NCBI RefSeq assembly: GCF_012912105.1
Contig: NZ_QMEA01000047.1
Location: 17,346-81,345 of the forward strand
Source: Brasilonema sp. UFV-L1
GTDB taxonomy: Bacteria; Cyanobacteriota; Cyanobacteriia; Cyanobacteriales; Nostocaceae
Direction of reading: 5' to 3'
DNA length: 64,000 nucleotides
Below the pieces are notes generated by a model, which saw only the letters and a list, made by a program, of their open reading frames with translations, ran no database searches and was not told the DNA's origin. Both the position numbers and the translations under genes were made by a program. Every line of letters starts with the position of its first letter. The first letter of the stretch is position 1. Shown piece after piece: positions 7,950 through 17,336 of this stretch.

Positions 7950-9347
7950 GTGAATTTTACTATCCAAAATGTTTTGATTGCGACTGTTGATGATTATGCA
8001 ACTGTGGATGTGCAAGTTGTAGATGGGGCGATCGCCTCTATTGCACCGAGTCTAGAGGTTATCGGTACAGCGATTAACGGTGAAAATAAACTCCTCCTAC
8101 CAGGATTTTTCAACGCTCACACCCACTCCTCTGAAATATGGCAACGAGGTATAATACCACCGTTACCTCTAGAATTATGGTTAGCACAACTTTACGACTT
8201 TGCCCCTCTTGATACAGAAAAAGTTTACCTTAGTGCTTTGGGAACAGCAGTAGAAACTCTACTTTCTGGTGGTACAAGTGTCGTAGATCATCTCATCCTC
8301 ATTCCTGGAAAAGAGTTGGAAACAATTGCAACCGCTGTTCGGGCTTATAAGGAAGTTGGTATCCGCGCCTTTGTCTCGCCTCTGATTCAAGATGAATCCC
8401 TCAGTGCTGGTATCCCATCCGGAGAAACTGAGCAAAATCACGAACCTTTTTTTCGCTCAACTCAGGCGACACTAGAATTGATAGAAGAAGCTGTCAGACA
8501 GTTTCATCGCCCAGATGAAGGTGTAAGTCTTTTAGTTGCGCCTACAGGAATACAATTATGTTCTGATGCTTTGTTCCAAGGATGTATTGAGTTAAGCAAT
8601 AAGTACAATCTTTGTCGTCACTCTCATTTACTGGAAACCAAGGCGCAAGAGAAACTCGCGCAACAAAAGTACGGTTGTACTGCGGTTGAACATTTGAAAA
8701 GGATTGGTTATTTAGGCGATCGCACGTCCCTTGCCCATTGTATTCACTTAAGGGACACTGATATTACCATTCTTGCCGAAACCCAATCTACAGTTGTACA
8801 CAATCCCTTAAGTAACTTGCGTCTAGGCAGTGGTATCGCGCCGATTTTGAAATATCGTCAAGCTGGAGTCAACGTGACTTTTGGTTGCGATGGTGCATCT
8901 AGCAATGATTCCCAAGACTTACTAGAAGCCATCAAAATAGGTTCCATACTGCACAACGTCACAGATTTAGATTATCAGCACTGGATAACACCTCGTCAAG
9001 CAGTGGAAATGGCATCTAGTGGAGGTGCAAAAGGACTCAACATGGTTGATCAACTTGGTTCCCTCACCGTCGGCAAAAAAGCTGATTTCGTGCTGTATGA
9101 CCTCACCAGTTTATCACTCTTACCACGTACAGACCCCATTGGTTTATTAACTCTCGGTCGTCCCACCAATGCTGTTGAGAGTGTGTGGGTAAATGGCAGG
9201 CAGATAGTCGCTAATGGTAAAGTAACTACCATTGATGTAGATGATTTGCGTCAACAACTCTTTCAACACAGTCACTGGGATACAAAGCGCAAGTCTGAAA
9301 CTGTGGCTCAACTTGAAGCTCACTATCGCACAGTCATGAGTTTGTAA
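7950..9347 (+). CDS. TrzA/AtzA-type amidohydrolase (metal-dependent deaminase/hydrolase)
   Basis: This 465-residue protein belongs to the amidohydrolase superfamily, chlorohydrolase/deaminase branch. Metal and active-site motifs are in order: GFFNAHTHSSE (His57, His59), RHSHLLET, SLAHCIHL and FGCDGASSND with the catalytic Asp. The C-terminal beta domain contains GKKADFVLYDL and VWVNGRQIVANGK. Relatives deaminate cytosine, guanine, 8-oxoguanine, S-adenosylhomocysteine or triazines. The start is a GTG; AAGG lies about nine bases upstream. It diverges from the cysteine hydrolase gene, so the 77-bp gap probably holds both promoters. The substrate is unknown; purine or pyrimidine-like amines are most likely. 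Confidence 0.85.
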   Translation: MNFTIQNVLIATVDDYATVDVQVVDGAIASIAPSLEVIGTAINGENKLLLPGFFNAHTHSSEIWQRGIIPPLPLELWLAQLYDFAPLDTEKVYLSALGTAVETLLSGGTSVVDHLILIPGKELETIATAVRAYKEVGIRAFVSPLIQDESLSAGIPSGETEQNHEPFFRSTQATLELIEEAVRQFHRPDEGVSLLVAPTGIQLCSDALFQGCIELSNKYNLCRHSHLLETKAQEKLAQQKYGCTAVEHLKRIGYLGDRTSLAHCIHLRDTDITILAETQSTVVHNPLSNLRLGSGIAPILKYRQAGVNVTFGCDGASSNDSQDLLEAIKIGSILHNVTDLDYQHWITPRQAVEMASSGGAKGLNMVDQLGSLTVGKKADFVLYDLTSLSLLPRTDPIGLLTLGRPTNAVESVWVNGRQIVANGKVTTIDVDDLRQQLFQHSHWDTKRKSETVAQLEAHYRTVMSL

Positions 9348-9354
9348 AAACTAA

Positions 9355-9404
9355 GAGAGTGGGTTCATCATCTTTTTTCTTCAATCTTTGTATAACCCAC
9401 TCTC
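9355..9404. terminator. Inverted repeat between convergent genes, probable terminator
   Basis: GAGAGTGGGTT at 9355-9365 pairs perfectly with AACCCACTCTC at 9394-9404. The right arm lies inside the 3' end of the convergent gene at 9368-9838. It could end transcription from both sides. Confidence 0.5.
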
Positions 9405-9838
9405 CAATTACGTGGATCCTTCAACTCATCTTTCTTACCTTGTGCAATAAGTCCAACAGCAATCCGAGTCTTAAATAATGCCTTCATTAAGTAATGTCCT
9501 GGTTTAGCATAAACGCCATCAGCAACAGTCGTACCAGCAAAATTAAATACTCCACAAAAAGTCCCAGCACCTTTTATTGTGACTGTGAAAAACTTATCAT
9601 TAAGATATCCACCGGGGATCATAAAAATCGCGTAAACATGATGCTCACCTCGCCAAGGCTCAACGATAACTTTGTCAGGATGTGTATAGTGTCTTTCACT
9701 TCCTGTTGCTTGAACAACATTTGATTGCTGACAAGTTAGGGCGTTTGGTAGTTTTGAGATAGTCGTCCAGCTAAGGACGAGAATTAAGGTTAATGCAAAT
9801 AAAAAGTAAGTAATTTTACTTTTGTACATTTGTGACAT
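9368..9838 (-). CDS. Hypothetical secreted or membrane-anchored protein
   Basis: This 156-residue protein has one hydrophobic N-terminal segment (about residues 10-27, YFLFALTLILVLSWT) that can act as signal peptide or anchor. The exported domain has segments such as HPDKVIVEPWRGEHHVYAIF and a pattern of alternating strands. No catalytic motif is recognised. It converges on the amidohydrolase gene and has no obvious operon partner. Function is unknown. Confidence 0.65.
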   Translation of the reverse strand: MSQMYKSKITYFLFALTLILVLSWTTISKLPNALTCQQSNVVQATGSERHYTHPDKVIVEPWRGEHHVYAIFMIPGGYLNDKFFTVTIKGAGTFCGVFNFAGTTVADGVYAKPGHYLMKALFKTRIAVGLIAQGKKDELKDPRNWRVGYTKIEEKR

Positions 9839-9984
9839 GTAGCACTACAGATTATAGGGTAACGCATTCTATATTGTTGTGGAGGAATCACGCGTGTGCT
9901 TCATATAGTTAACTACAATTGAGGATATGCAAGGTAAACTCACACTCCTCACCTTGTATGCTATTGTTACGCATTCATCCACCT

Positions 9985-10538
9985 ATGACTTCCACTGAAA
10001 TAGTTCGTTGGACAGTTGCTGATCTAGAACTCCTACCTGATGACGGTAGACATTATGAGATTATTGACGGAGAGCTATTTGTGACCAGAGCACCTCACTG
10101 GAAGCACCAAAATGTTACTATTAGAATTGGCACGGCACTGACCATTTGGTCAAATGAAAATGGCTTAGGCGAGCAATTAACCCTGGTTTAGTATTCTCCG
10201 AAGCTGATAGCGTCATTCCTGATGTGGTTTGGGCTAGCTATGAGCGATTAGCAACTATGCTTGATGATACTGGACATCTTATTGCTGCTCCGGAACTAGT
10301 GATTGAGGTGCTGTCTCCAGGCGAAAAGAACGAGCGCCGTGATCGAGAATCTAAGCTGAAATTGTATTCAACTTACGGAGTTTTAGAATATTGGATTGTC
10401 GATCATCAGCTACGCAAATTGGAAGTATATAGACGCGATAACGCCATTTTAAAGTTAGCAGTAACACTCTATGCAGAGGATGAATTAACGAGTCCCATCT
10501 TGCCAGAATTTCGTACTATGGTTAAGCAATTTTTCTGA
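9985..10538 (+). pseudogene. Uma2-family (DUF820) endonuclease-like gene, frameshifted
   Basis: The ATG at 9985 opens MTSTEIVRWTVADLELLPDD, the usual start of Uma2 proteins (PD-(D/E)XK-like fold). The first frame runs into a stop at 10191. The rest continues in another frame with INPGLVFSEADSVIPDVVW, then ELVIEVLSPG and LEYWIVD, to a stop at 10538. A one-base loss near 10169 (GAGCAATTAACC) explains the break. Uma2 genes occur in many copies in Nostocales and their role is unclear. The predicted catalytic PDVVW and VIEVLSP motifs are both present but split between frames. Confidence 0.8.
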
Positions 10539-10618
10539 TTTGAGGTGTTCTTTTCAAAAGAAGTCAGGATGAAGTCAGAATAATGTAGATTGTCCTGGCA
10601 TAATTTTATCAAGTTTAA

Positions 10619-11164
10619 TCAACTTTTGCTTTCCTCTTCTACACTTCTACGTAACTCGATAAATTGCTTACCATCATCTGTGACTATGACATAATCTGAA
10701 AGGTTATTATCTTTATAAGGAATGTCACGAATTCTACCAACCTCTACATATCCTATATCTTTCAGGTGATAAAGTTCTCTTTCCAGAGCATCACTCATTT
10801 CATAAGAACCAAAGCTTCCCGCAGCCAGTTTTTTCAGAGTTTCAAACATTGATTTAGGTATAGATAACAAAATTAGCTTGTCTGTTCTTGTTTTAGTCGT
10901 AGAGATTTTTTTCCCGATTGAGTTGATTTTACTGTCTAGCTTTCCTCTATCAAAAGTCAATGCAATAACCTCATCAAGCTGAGGAATAAAAAACAGAAGA
11001 AATGCAATAGCAATGATTGCTACAAAAAGGAGTGGAGTTGGTTGTCTTGAAAATAATAAAATGAGCAACACTGCTTCGATACATATAATACAGATAAACG
11101 CTGCCCACCATTTTGCTGAATAATCTTGAGTCACAATCTTTCTCCTGACAACTCTCAATCTCAA
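10619..11164 (-). CDS. Hypothetical membrane protein with cytoplasmic C-terminal domain
   Basis: This 181-residue protein has two adjacent hydrophobic helices (about residues 20-40 and 45-62), then a basic linker and a C-terminal domain of about 90 residues. That domain (LSIPKSMFETLKKLAAG, LERELYHLKDIGYVEVG, DYVIVTDDGKQFIELR) has the alternation of helices and strands typical of winged-helix domains that end in a beta hairpin. It is a single gene with no evident operon. No known family is recognised. A membrane-anchored DNA- or protein-binding function is only inference. Confidence 0.6.
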   Translation of the reverse strand: MRLRVVRRKIVTQDYSAKWWAAFICIICIEAVLLILLFSRQPTPLLFVAIIAIAFLLFFIPQLDEVIALTFDRGKLDSKINSIGKKISTTKTRTDKLILLSIPKSMFETLKKLAAGSFGSYEMSDALERELYHLKDIGYVEVGRIRDIPYKDNNLSDYVIVTDDGKQFIELRRSVEEESKS

Positions 11165-11492
11165 TGATTTTGGTTGAATGAATTTAATTATAATTGCTTT
11201 TTCACTAAAGGGTTTCTATCTTCATCATATAAAGTGTTGATGGATGAGCAAGTCGTTTTCGCTTAACAACAGAATTAAATCTGACGATTGACTTCAGAGA
11301 ATGATTTTGACTTCTTCTAGTCGCCTTCTTGAATAGTTTCTCTCGAGTCTAAAATTTTCCTGTCCTGATTTCTATGACAAAAAAGTAAATCAGTAGAAAT
11401 CAAGTACACTAGTGAGAGTAGGTGCAAAAAGATGTGAATAACTCAGCATCTTACAATCGTTTGCAGTGCCTGATTCTTAAAGAAGGTGTAAA
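11165..11492. other. Upstream region without recognised genes
   Basis: This AT-rich stretch probably contains the promoter for the divergent membrane-protein gene and for the 33-residue ORF. No repeats or clear regulatory motif are seen, apart from AAGAAGGTG just before the small ORF. Confidence 0.4.
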
Positions 11493-11591
11493 ATGCGCGA
11501 TCCACAGATTAAGATTGATCCGGGAACTCTTGTCTTAATTTTTTCTCTCCTTTTGCTCTTACCTCTTTTGCTGACTGGTTTCTTTTTTTAA
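11493..11591 (+). CDS. Small single-span membrane protein, 33 codons
   Basis: The ATG at 11493 has AGAAGGTG seven to fourteen bases upstream, a good ribosome-binding site. The product of 32 residues has a polar start (MRDPQIKIDPGTL) and one strongly hydrophobic helix (VLIFSLLLLLPLLLTGFFF), ending at TAA 11591. It sits 28 bp before the GH57 gene on the same strand, suggesting co-transcription. Its size and composition resemble small thylakoid or plasma-membrane subunits, but no family is recognised. A chance ORF is possible; the ribosome-binding site and amphipathic design argue against it. Confidence 0.55.
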   Translation: MRDPQIKIDPGTLVLIFSLLLLLPLLLTGFFF

Positions 11592-11619
11592 AAGTTATTG
11601 AAAAATTGGAATAGTAACT

Positions 11620-13122
11620 ATGACGACAACACAATCCTTTACTAATCTGCCTATTTTGGAAGAATTCAAAACAGGATTACCCAATATTTGCGGTTGGGAA
11701 GCAGAAATTCGTTCTGTGGTTCAACAAAATAAACCCGTATTTTTAAAAACTACAAATCTCCACTTAGAAAATATCACTGCTGGATTTGCTTGTGCTCTTC
11801 ATATGCATCAACCCAGTATTCCTGCAGGTGCTAACGGGGAACTTATCAGCAATCTTCAGTATATGTTTGAACATCCTCATCAAGGAGATAACCACAACGC
11901 AGAACCTTTTGCCTGGTGCTATAGCCGCATGGGAGATTTTATTCCCCAACTCATATCTGAAGGTTGCAATCCTCGGATTATGCTCGATTATTCAGGTAAT
12001 TTGTTGTGGGGGTTGCAACAGATGGGACGAGAAGATATTATCAATAATCTCAAACGTATGACTTGTGACTCCCAATATCAGCCTTACGTCGAGTGGTTAG
12101 GAACAATGTGGAGTCATGCAGTGATTCCTTCCACACCAATTCCTGACATTAAACTCCACATTCAAGCTTGGCAACATTATTTTGCAGCCATTTTTGGCTA
12201 TACTGCCTTAGAGCGAGTCAAGGGTTTTTCTCCCCCAGAAATGCACTTACCTAACCATCCAGATACTTTGTTTGAATATATCAAAGCTCTCAAAGAATGT
12301 GGATATCGTTGGCTCATGGTGCAGGAACATTCAGTAGAACGTCTGGATGGTTCGGGCTTACGTCATGATGATAAATATATTCCAAATAAATTAGTTGCCC
12401 GAAATTCTAAAGGTGAAACTGTCAGCATTACAGCATTAATAAAAACTCAAGGTTCTGATACAAAATTAGTGGCTCAGATGCAGCCTTATTTTGAAGCCAA
12501 AGGAAGAAGTCAGCAGCAAATTGGTAATGTTACAGTTCCCTCTTTAGTCACTCAAATTGCGGATGGGGAAAACGGTGGCGTCATGATGAACGAATATCCC
12601 CGCGATTTGTTTAGAGTATATCATGAAATTCGTGATTCAGGAAACAATCACTCAGGAATTGTTGCACTCAATGGTACTGAATATTTGGAATTAATCGAAG
12701 CTGCAGGAGTAAATCCAGATGAATATCCAATTTGTCAAGCTGTACAGCAACACAAAATTTGGCAGCGAGTAGAACCAGAAAATGCAACACCCGAAGCCGT
12801 GGAAAAAGCAATTTCAGAATTAAAAGAAACAGACCATCAATTTCATATGGATGGTGCTTCTTGGACAAATTCTTTAAGTTGGATCAAAGGTTACGAAAAT
12901 GTCTTAGATCCGATGAAGAAACTCAGCGCTTTGTTTCACGAAAAATATGACTCATTAGTTCAACAAGATTCTTCAGTCACACAGAGTTCCGACTATCAAA
13001 AAGCATTACTGTACAACTTATTATTGCAAACAAGTTGTTTCCGATATTGGGGACAAGGAATGTGGACTGATTACGCTCGCGAACTTTATCAACGAGGTGA
13101 AGCGCTACTGGAAGTAAGCTAG
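11620..13122 (+). CDS. Glycoside hydrolase family 57 protein
   Basis: This 500-residue cytoplasmic protein carries the GH57 signature near the N-terminus (ACALHMHQPSIPAGANGE) and the segment GFSPPEMHLPNHP, where the family nucleophile Glu is expected. IMLDYSGNLLWGL and GYRWLMVQEHSVE add further (beta/alpha)7-barrel segments. GH57 enzymes act on alpha-glucans (amylopullulanase, 4-alpha-glucanotransferase, branching enzyme), so a role in glycogen metabolism is likely. The exact activity cannot be assigned, and the C-terminal ~100 residues are helical and typical of cyanobacterial members. It is preceded by a 33-codon ORF at 28 bp and followed by a broken Uma2 gene. Confidence 0.8.
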   Translation: MTTTQSFTNLPILEEFKTGLPNICGWEAEIRSVVQQNKPVFLKTTNLHLENITAGFACALHMHQPSIPAGANGELISNLQYMFEHPHQGDNHNAEPFAWCYSRMGDFIPQLISEGCNPRIMLDYSGNLLWGLQQMGREDIINNLKRMTCDSQYQPYVEWLGTMWSHAVIPSTPIPDIKLHIQAWQHYFAAIFGYTALERVKGFSPPEMHLPNHPDTLFEYIKALKECGYRWLMVQEHSVERLDGSGLRHDDKYIPNKLVARNSKGETVSITALIKTQGSDTKLVAQMQPYFEAKGRSQQQIGNVTVPSLVTQIADGENGGVMMNEYPRDLFRVYHEIRDSGNNHSGIVALNGTEYLELIEAAGVNPDEYPICQAVQQHKIWQRVEPENATPEAVEKAISELKETDHQFHMDGASWTNSLSWIKGYENVLDPMKKLSALFHEKYDSLVQQDSSVTQSSDYQKALLYNLLLQTSCFRYWGQGMWTDYARELYQRGEALLEVS

Positions 13123-13154
13123 GCTAAATACTAGAAACACTGGAGGTTCACGCT

Positions 13155-13805
13155 ATGGTTAATCCCCTCCCCATCATAGATACTGTTCCAACTGATATCT
13201 GGGTTGACGCGACTTGGGAAGAATTTCTGACTTTTGCAGATGATCCCAGCTTAGAAAGTGGTAGATTTTATTACGACCAAGGCTACATGAGAATTGAGAT
13301 GGCTGCACTAGGTTCTGCACATGGTTATGATAATTCAATTGTTTCAACTGTGATTGTATTGTATGCAGCAATCAAAAATATTTCAATTAAAGAGCTCACA
13401 AATACAACTTTTAAAAAAGCTAAAGTTCGCGGTGCTCAACCTGATATTGCTTTTTATATTGGAGAAAATTTGAGGCTTCCTCCCCGAAATAATTCCTCTG
13501 TCAATCTCAATGAGTCAGATACACCTACTTTAGTTGTTGAAATTGCAGCTTCATCTTTATAAGATGATACAGAACGCAAACAAAAACTTTACCAACGTTT
13601 AGGAGTTCAAGAATATTGGGTCGTTGATGTTAATGCTAGCAAAGTCATTGCTTCTTCTTTATCTGAAACACAAAGTCACCTGATTCGTGAATCTCAAGTC
13701 TTACCGGGATTAGAAATTGCACTAGTTGAAGAAGCTCTCAAGCGCTCTCAAACAGAAGATGATGGAGCGATCAGTCGTTGGTTACTCGCAACATTTCATC
13801 AATGA
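13155..13805 (+). pseudogene. Uma2-family gene interrupted by an in-frame stop
   Basis: From the ATG at 13155 the frame reads TWEEFLTFADDPSLE, RIEMAALGSAHG, AQPDIAFYIGE and PTLVVEIAASSL, then meets TAA at 13560-13562. The same frame continues immediately as DDTERKQKLYQRLGVQEYWV to TGA at 13805. Relatives read SLSDD or similar here, so a single TCA or TTA-to-TAA change explains it. The full product would be 216 residues. This is the second decayed Uma2 gene within 4 kb. Confidence 0.8.
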
Positions 13806-13875
13806 GGATAATAAGTAAGGAAGCATCCTTTTGTCAATTATCAATTTCCGAGATGACTGCCCGAAATTTAATTAT

Positions 13876-13917
13876 CAGTTATCAGTTATCAATTATCAAA
13901 TTGATAACTGATAACTG
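13876..13917. repeat. 17-bp perfect hairpin of the TTATCAGT family
   Basis: CAGTTATCAGTTATCAA at 13876-13892 pairs with TTGATAACTGATAACTG at 13901-13917 across an 8-base loop. The same AT-rich module, followed by TGTTCATTG, occurs inside the MITE near 5840-5900. It lies between the broken Uma2 gene and the convergent gene at 13958 and may serve as a bidirectional terminator. Confidence 0.7.
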
Positions 13918-13957
13918 TTCATTGCTCATTGATTCTTGACCCTATTTGCTTCCACTA

Positions 13958-14593
13958 TTACCCTTCGTAAACAATAAAATGAGTTGGTTTGTAAGCGCGA
14001 ATAAACTTTGTCATAGTGTCTTTTTCCTCAACAGTTGGTGTGGCAAAACAACCTGCTGTACCACTGTTAGCATTTTGCAGCAAAGCTGACGGATCGTAGT
14101 GAATACCTATTTCTGAGCGTCCTGTGTTGAAAGTAGGTGTCACTGGAGACCAAACACCACCAAATTCTCCTCCTTTAAATTCTACTATTCCTGGATAGTT
14201 GAAAGTGTAAATTCCAAAAGGTAAAGGCGTTTGAGAACCAGCAATATCAGATGGAGTTTGTTTGTTAACTCGACCAGAAATACCTCGCACTGTATTCACA
14301 ACCTGATTTCTGCTATCAATAAGTCGAGTCTCGTATACTCTCAAACCACCACCGATGGTTTTTGATGAGCGATTAGCAACTACTCTCGCTCCTTTGATGA
14401 TTGTCAGAAACTCATTCGCTACCCAACGATTCGTTCCAATTTGTACCCAATTCCTGTTTCCTGCATAGACAGGTTCGCTGTTTACGTTCACTTCAGTACC
14501 ATTGATTAAAGAATCTATTTTTTCCCCGTTTGGAAGCTTGCGAACTGCGAGGGAGTCACCATCTTTTGTTGAAACGTAAGCAATATAACCCAT
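13958..14593 (-). CDS. SH3-like plus L,D-transpeptidase-like protein
   Basis: The first ~65 of 211 residues look like a bacterial SH3 domain (DGDSLAVRKLPNGEKIDSL, NWVQIGTNRWVANEFL). The C-terminal half ends with GIHYDPS (His165) and SGTAGCFATP (Cys182), the His and Cys spacing of L,D-transpeptidase/YkuD-type catalytic domains (usually HG...SHGC). The Arg following the Cys motif in YkuD is not evident, so the protein may be a divergent relative. No signal peptide is visible, which is odd for a wall enzyme. Assignment to peptidoglycan chemistry is inference from the fold-like motif. Confidence 0.55.
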   Translation of the reverse strand: MGYIAYVSTKDGDSLAVRKLPNGEKIDSLINGTEVNVNSEPVYAGNRNWVQIGTNRWVANEFLTIIKGARVVANRSSKTIGGGLRVYETRLIDSRNQVVNTVRGISGRVNKQTPSDIAGSQTPLPFGIYTFNYPGIVEFKGGEFGGVWSPVTPTFNTGRSEIGIHYDPSALLQNANSGTAGCFATPTVEEKDTMTKFIRAYKPTHFIVYEG

Positions 14594-15122
14594 TTACTTA
14601 TACCATTAGCTAGTTAAAAATATTAGATCAAGGAGTTGTTTTTGCACTCCCCTTAAACTTCAACTCGTCCTTAGAAGATTACGGATATTTTGCGGTTTCA
14701 CTTCTGTCTACAAAGCCTCTAATTCTTATTTTTCATCCAAAATTGATGTAAGCCTCATCGAAAAGCTAATTTTTGAGACTAACTTACTCCCGAACCGCTA
14801 TAAGATTACCTAACCTTCGTTTTTTCTTTCTACCCGAAGACTGCGCGAAGCTTGTAAATCCCAAGGGGACACGCCTAAGGAACGCGGTATGCCCTCCCTT
14901 GCCCGCTAGGCTAACGTTAAATTCGGTATTCTTCGGGCGATTTAGGAGTAGTACTGCGTTTCATAAATTCGTGGCGTTGTTTGTCATACTGCACAAACGC
15001 CAACAAAATAACATACATAATCTGACGAACTTGTGTCATCCTATACTTAGTCAACTAACACTTGCAAAGTCGTACTCATCATGAGTATGATTTATCAGGA
15101 GATTTATTCAGGAGCTAAGCAT
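14594..15122. other. Gene-free stretch with dispersed repeat
   Basis: A repeat-like block spans about 14835-14950, with CCCGAAG near 14833 and CTTCGGG near 14932 as opposite ends. It makes an apparent 103-residue frame with no protein-like composition. The motif TTTCATAAATTCGT near 14960 recurs at 44620. The promoter of the peroxiredoxin gene must lie at the right end. Confidence 0.5.
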
Positions 15123-15857
15123 ATGTTGCCTAATCGAGAAGGACAAAAAGTTCCCAATGTTACCTTTCGTGCGCGTCTGGATCATAAGTGGGTAGATATG
15201 AACACTAATGACCTATTCGCAGGTAAAACTGTAGTCGTCTTTTCCCTACCGGGAGCGTTTACTCCGACTTGCTCATCAACTCATGTTCCTGGGTACAACC
15301 ATTTGGCAAGAGTTTTCAAAGAAAATGGCGTGGATGATATCGTCTGTGTCTCCGTCAATGATGCTTTTGTCATGAATGAATGGGCGAAAGAGCAACAAGC
15401 ACAAAACATCACTTTTATACCTGATGGGAATGGTGAATTCACAGAAGGTATGGGAATGCTTGTAGATAAATCTGACTTAGGGTTTGGCAAACGCTCTTGG
15501 CGCTATTCTATGTTAGTGAAAGATGGGGTGATTGAAAAGATGTTTGTTGAGCCTGAGGAACCAGGCGACCCCTTTAAAGTGTCTGATGCAGAGACAATGC
15601 TGCGATATATCAACCCTCAAGCAGTTAAACCTCAATTGGTTTCTCTGTTTACAAGAGTTGGTTGTCCCTATTGCGCTCGTGCTAAATCTATGCTATCTGA
15701 ACGTGGCATTGATTATGAAGAAATTGTTTTGGGTAAAGATGTTACACCTAGAACGTTACAAGCTGTCACAGGTGCATCCACTGTTCCCCAAGTGTTTGTG
15801 AATGGCAAACTTATTGGTGGTTCTGAAGCATTAGAAGCTTACCTAAGCGCTAGTTAG
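15123..15857 (+). CDS. Peroxiredoxin-glutaredoxin fusion
   Basis: I chose the ATG at 15123 because CAGGAG lies eight bases upstream and the product then begins [18 protein letters not shown], like family members; an ATG at 15081 would add 14 residues. The 244-residue enzyme has an N-terminal Prx5-type domain with the peroxidatic Cys in [17 protein letters not shown]-terminal glutaredoxin domain follows, with CPYC in [14 protein letters not shown] plus the TVPQVFVNG and GGSEAL glutathione-site motifs. Such hybrids reduce H2O2 and alkyl hydroperoxides with glutathione. It is a single gene, followed by a strong hairpin shared with the convergent M50 gene. Confidence 0.9.
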   Translation: MLPNREGQKVPNVTFRARLDHKWVDMNTNDLFAGKTVVVFSLPGAFTPTCSSTHVPGYNHLARVFKENGVDDIVCVSVNDAFVMNEWAKEQQAQNITFIPDGNGEFTEGMGMLVDKSDLGFGKRSWRYSMLVKDGVIEKMFVEPEEPGDPFKVSDAETMLRYINPQAVKPQLVSLFTRVGCPYCARAKSMLSERGIDYEEIVLGKDVTPRTLQAVTGASTVPQVFVNGKLIGGSEALEAYLSAS

Positions 15858-15874
15858 CGTTGTAGGCTTTTAAA

Positions 15875-15926
15875 TAGCATACTTGAGGTGCATGACTTTG
15901 TTGAATAGTACACCTCAAGTATGCTA
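15875..15926. terminator. 16-bp perfect inverted repeat between convergent genes
   Basis: TAGCATACTTGAGGTG at 15875-15890 pairs with CACCTCAAGTATGCTA at 15911-15926 over a 20-base loop. Its position between the convergent prx-grx and M50 genes suggests a bidirectional terminator, though no long T-run follows. Confidence 0.65.
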
Positions 15927-15934
15927 ATAACTGT

Positions 15935-17131
15935 TTACGATTGAACCGATTTTGCAATGACTCCCAATTGCAAACCAGGCGGATAACTTTTTTCCTCTTT
16001 GATACGCTTAATCTCAGCTTCAGTGATTCGCAAATTTAACTTTTGTGCTAACTCCCGCACAATATCTCCTCGATCAATTACACCAGCAACAGCACCCGCA
16101 GGAGAAAGCACGGTAATGCGGGGCAATTGTTCATTTTCCAGTTTGTTAATCACCTCTACTATGGAAGTTGACTCGGCAACAGTAGGAATTTCTGTCAGAG
16201 GATGTACAATACTTTGAACAGGTAAGGTTTCCCACTGACTTCTTTCCACAAGGCGTAAATCGTCTATGGAAACTATGCCTCGGTAACGTCCATCAGACTC
16301 AGCAAAATAAACTTCAACCGTACTGGCGTCCAACAGGTAAGAGTCGGCAAAAGAACGCAAAGTCTGATTAGCATCAACTACCCGAAAGTCACGAGTCATA
16401 GCATTGGCGGCAACCAGATTGAGCAAGGTTTCTTGTAATATTGTGATGCGGTCATAGCTGTTGGCATTGCGGATACCAAACCAACCTAACAAGGCTATCC
16501 ACAAACCAGTGACTAGTTCCCCTGTTAAATAATCTACTAACATCCCTAGGGCGATCGCCCCGTAACCTAAAATTTGCCCCGCTTTTGCTGCTAACCGTAC
16601 CGCTTGAAAACGGTTACCTGTTGCTTTCCAAAGTGCTGCTTTTAAAACTTGTCCACCATCTAAGGGTAAACCAGGAATCAGGTTGAACAGCGCCAAAACT
16701 AAGTTGATTCTCGCTAAATCTCCAACCATGACGCTGGCAGGACTGTTATCAGGCAAAATATTTACTAGCACTCTGAGGATGGCAAATAAGAAAACACTCA
16801 CTGCTGGTCCGGCAATTGCCACTTGAAAAGCTTTTCCTGGGGTTTTAGACTCTTCTTCAATAGAAGCAATGCCACCAAAGAGAAATAAAGTAATCGAATT
16901 GACTCTTATACCTTGCGATCGCGCTACTAAACTGTGACCCAATTCGTGCAATAATACTGAACCAAAGAGTAGCAATGCCATTACCACTCCAGCACTCCAA
17001 GCGAGAACTGTTCCCCACGCTTGGTAAGCTACCCCAAAGTTAAGGGTTGCCAACCCTAAAATGACAAACCACAGAGGGTCTAAAAACAGTGGTATTCCGA
17101 ATAAAGACCCGATTTTCCAATTTGTTTGCAT
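15935..17131 (-). CDS. Site-2-protease-like M50 metalloprotease with CBS domains
   Basis: This 398-residue membrane protein has zinc-site motifs LLHELGHS (His62, Glu63, His66) and LIPGLPLDGG (Asp158) inside multiple transmembrane helices (residues ~15-60, 105-125, 140-160, 190-215). A C-terminal pair of CBS domains follows from about 235 (VAANAMTRDFRVVDANQTL, VQSIVHPLTEIPTVAEST). This is the SpoIVFB/Rip-like architecture. Members cleave transmembrane substrates such as anti-sigma factors, with the CBS pair probably sensing adenylates. AGGA lies near the ATG. The substrate is unknown. Confidence 0.88.
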   Translation of the reverse strand: MQTNWKIGSLFGIPLFLDPLWFVILGLATLNFGVAYQAWGTVLAWSAGVVMALLLFGSVLLHELGHSLVARSQGIRVNSITLFLFGGIASIEEESKTPGKAFQVAIAGPAVSVFLFAILRVLVNILPDNSPASVMVGDLARINLVLALFNLIPGLPLDGGQVLKAALWKATGNRFQAVRLAAKAGQILGYGAIALGMLVDYLTGELVTGLWIALLGWFGIRNANSYDRITILQETLLNLVAANAMTRDFRVVDANQTLRSFADSYLLDASTVEVYFAESDGRYRGIVSIDDLRLVERSQWETLPVQSIVHPLTEIPTVAESTSIVEVINKLENEQLPRITVLSPAGAVAGVIDRGDIVRELAQKLNLRITEAEIKRIKEEKSYPPGLQLGVIAKSVQS

Positions 17132-17336
17132 TACATTTTCCTAAAACTAGATATTTTCAATTGTCCACAGGTCTGTTTCATATGTTGTTTTTTACACATA
17201 TATAATTTTCCCGTATTAACTGTCGCTTGCTGAGATTTGGAAAATCAGCAATGGCTGCTGAATACGCTCCAATTTCTAGAATAGACAATTCCTGCTAGCA
17301 AACAAAACTCAAACTAGAAGCGCAGTCATTTCAGAA

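Noticed and set aside
14773..15084. 103-codon plus-strand frame before the peroxiredoxin
   Set aside because: It runs through a dispersed repeat and has no protein-like composition or ribosome-binding site.
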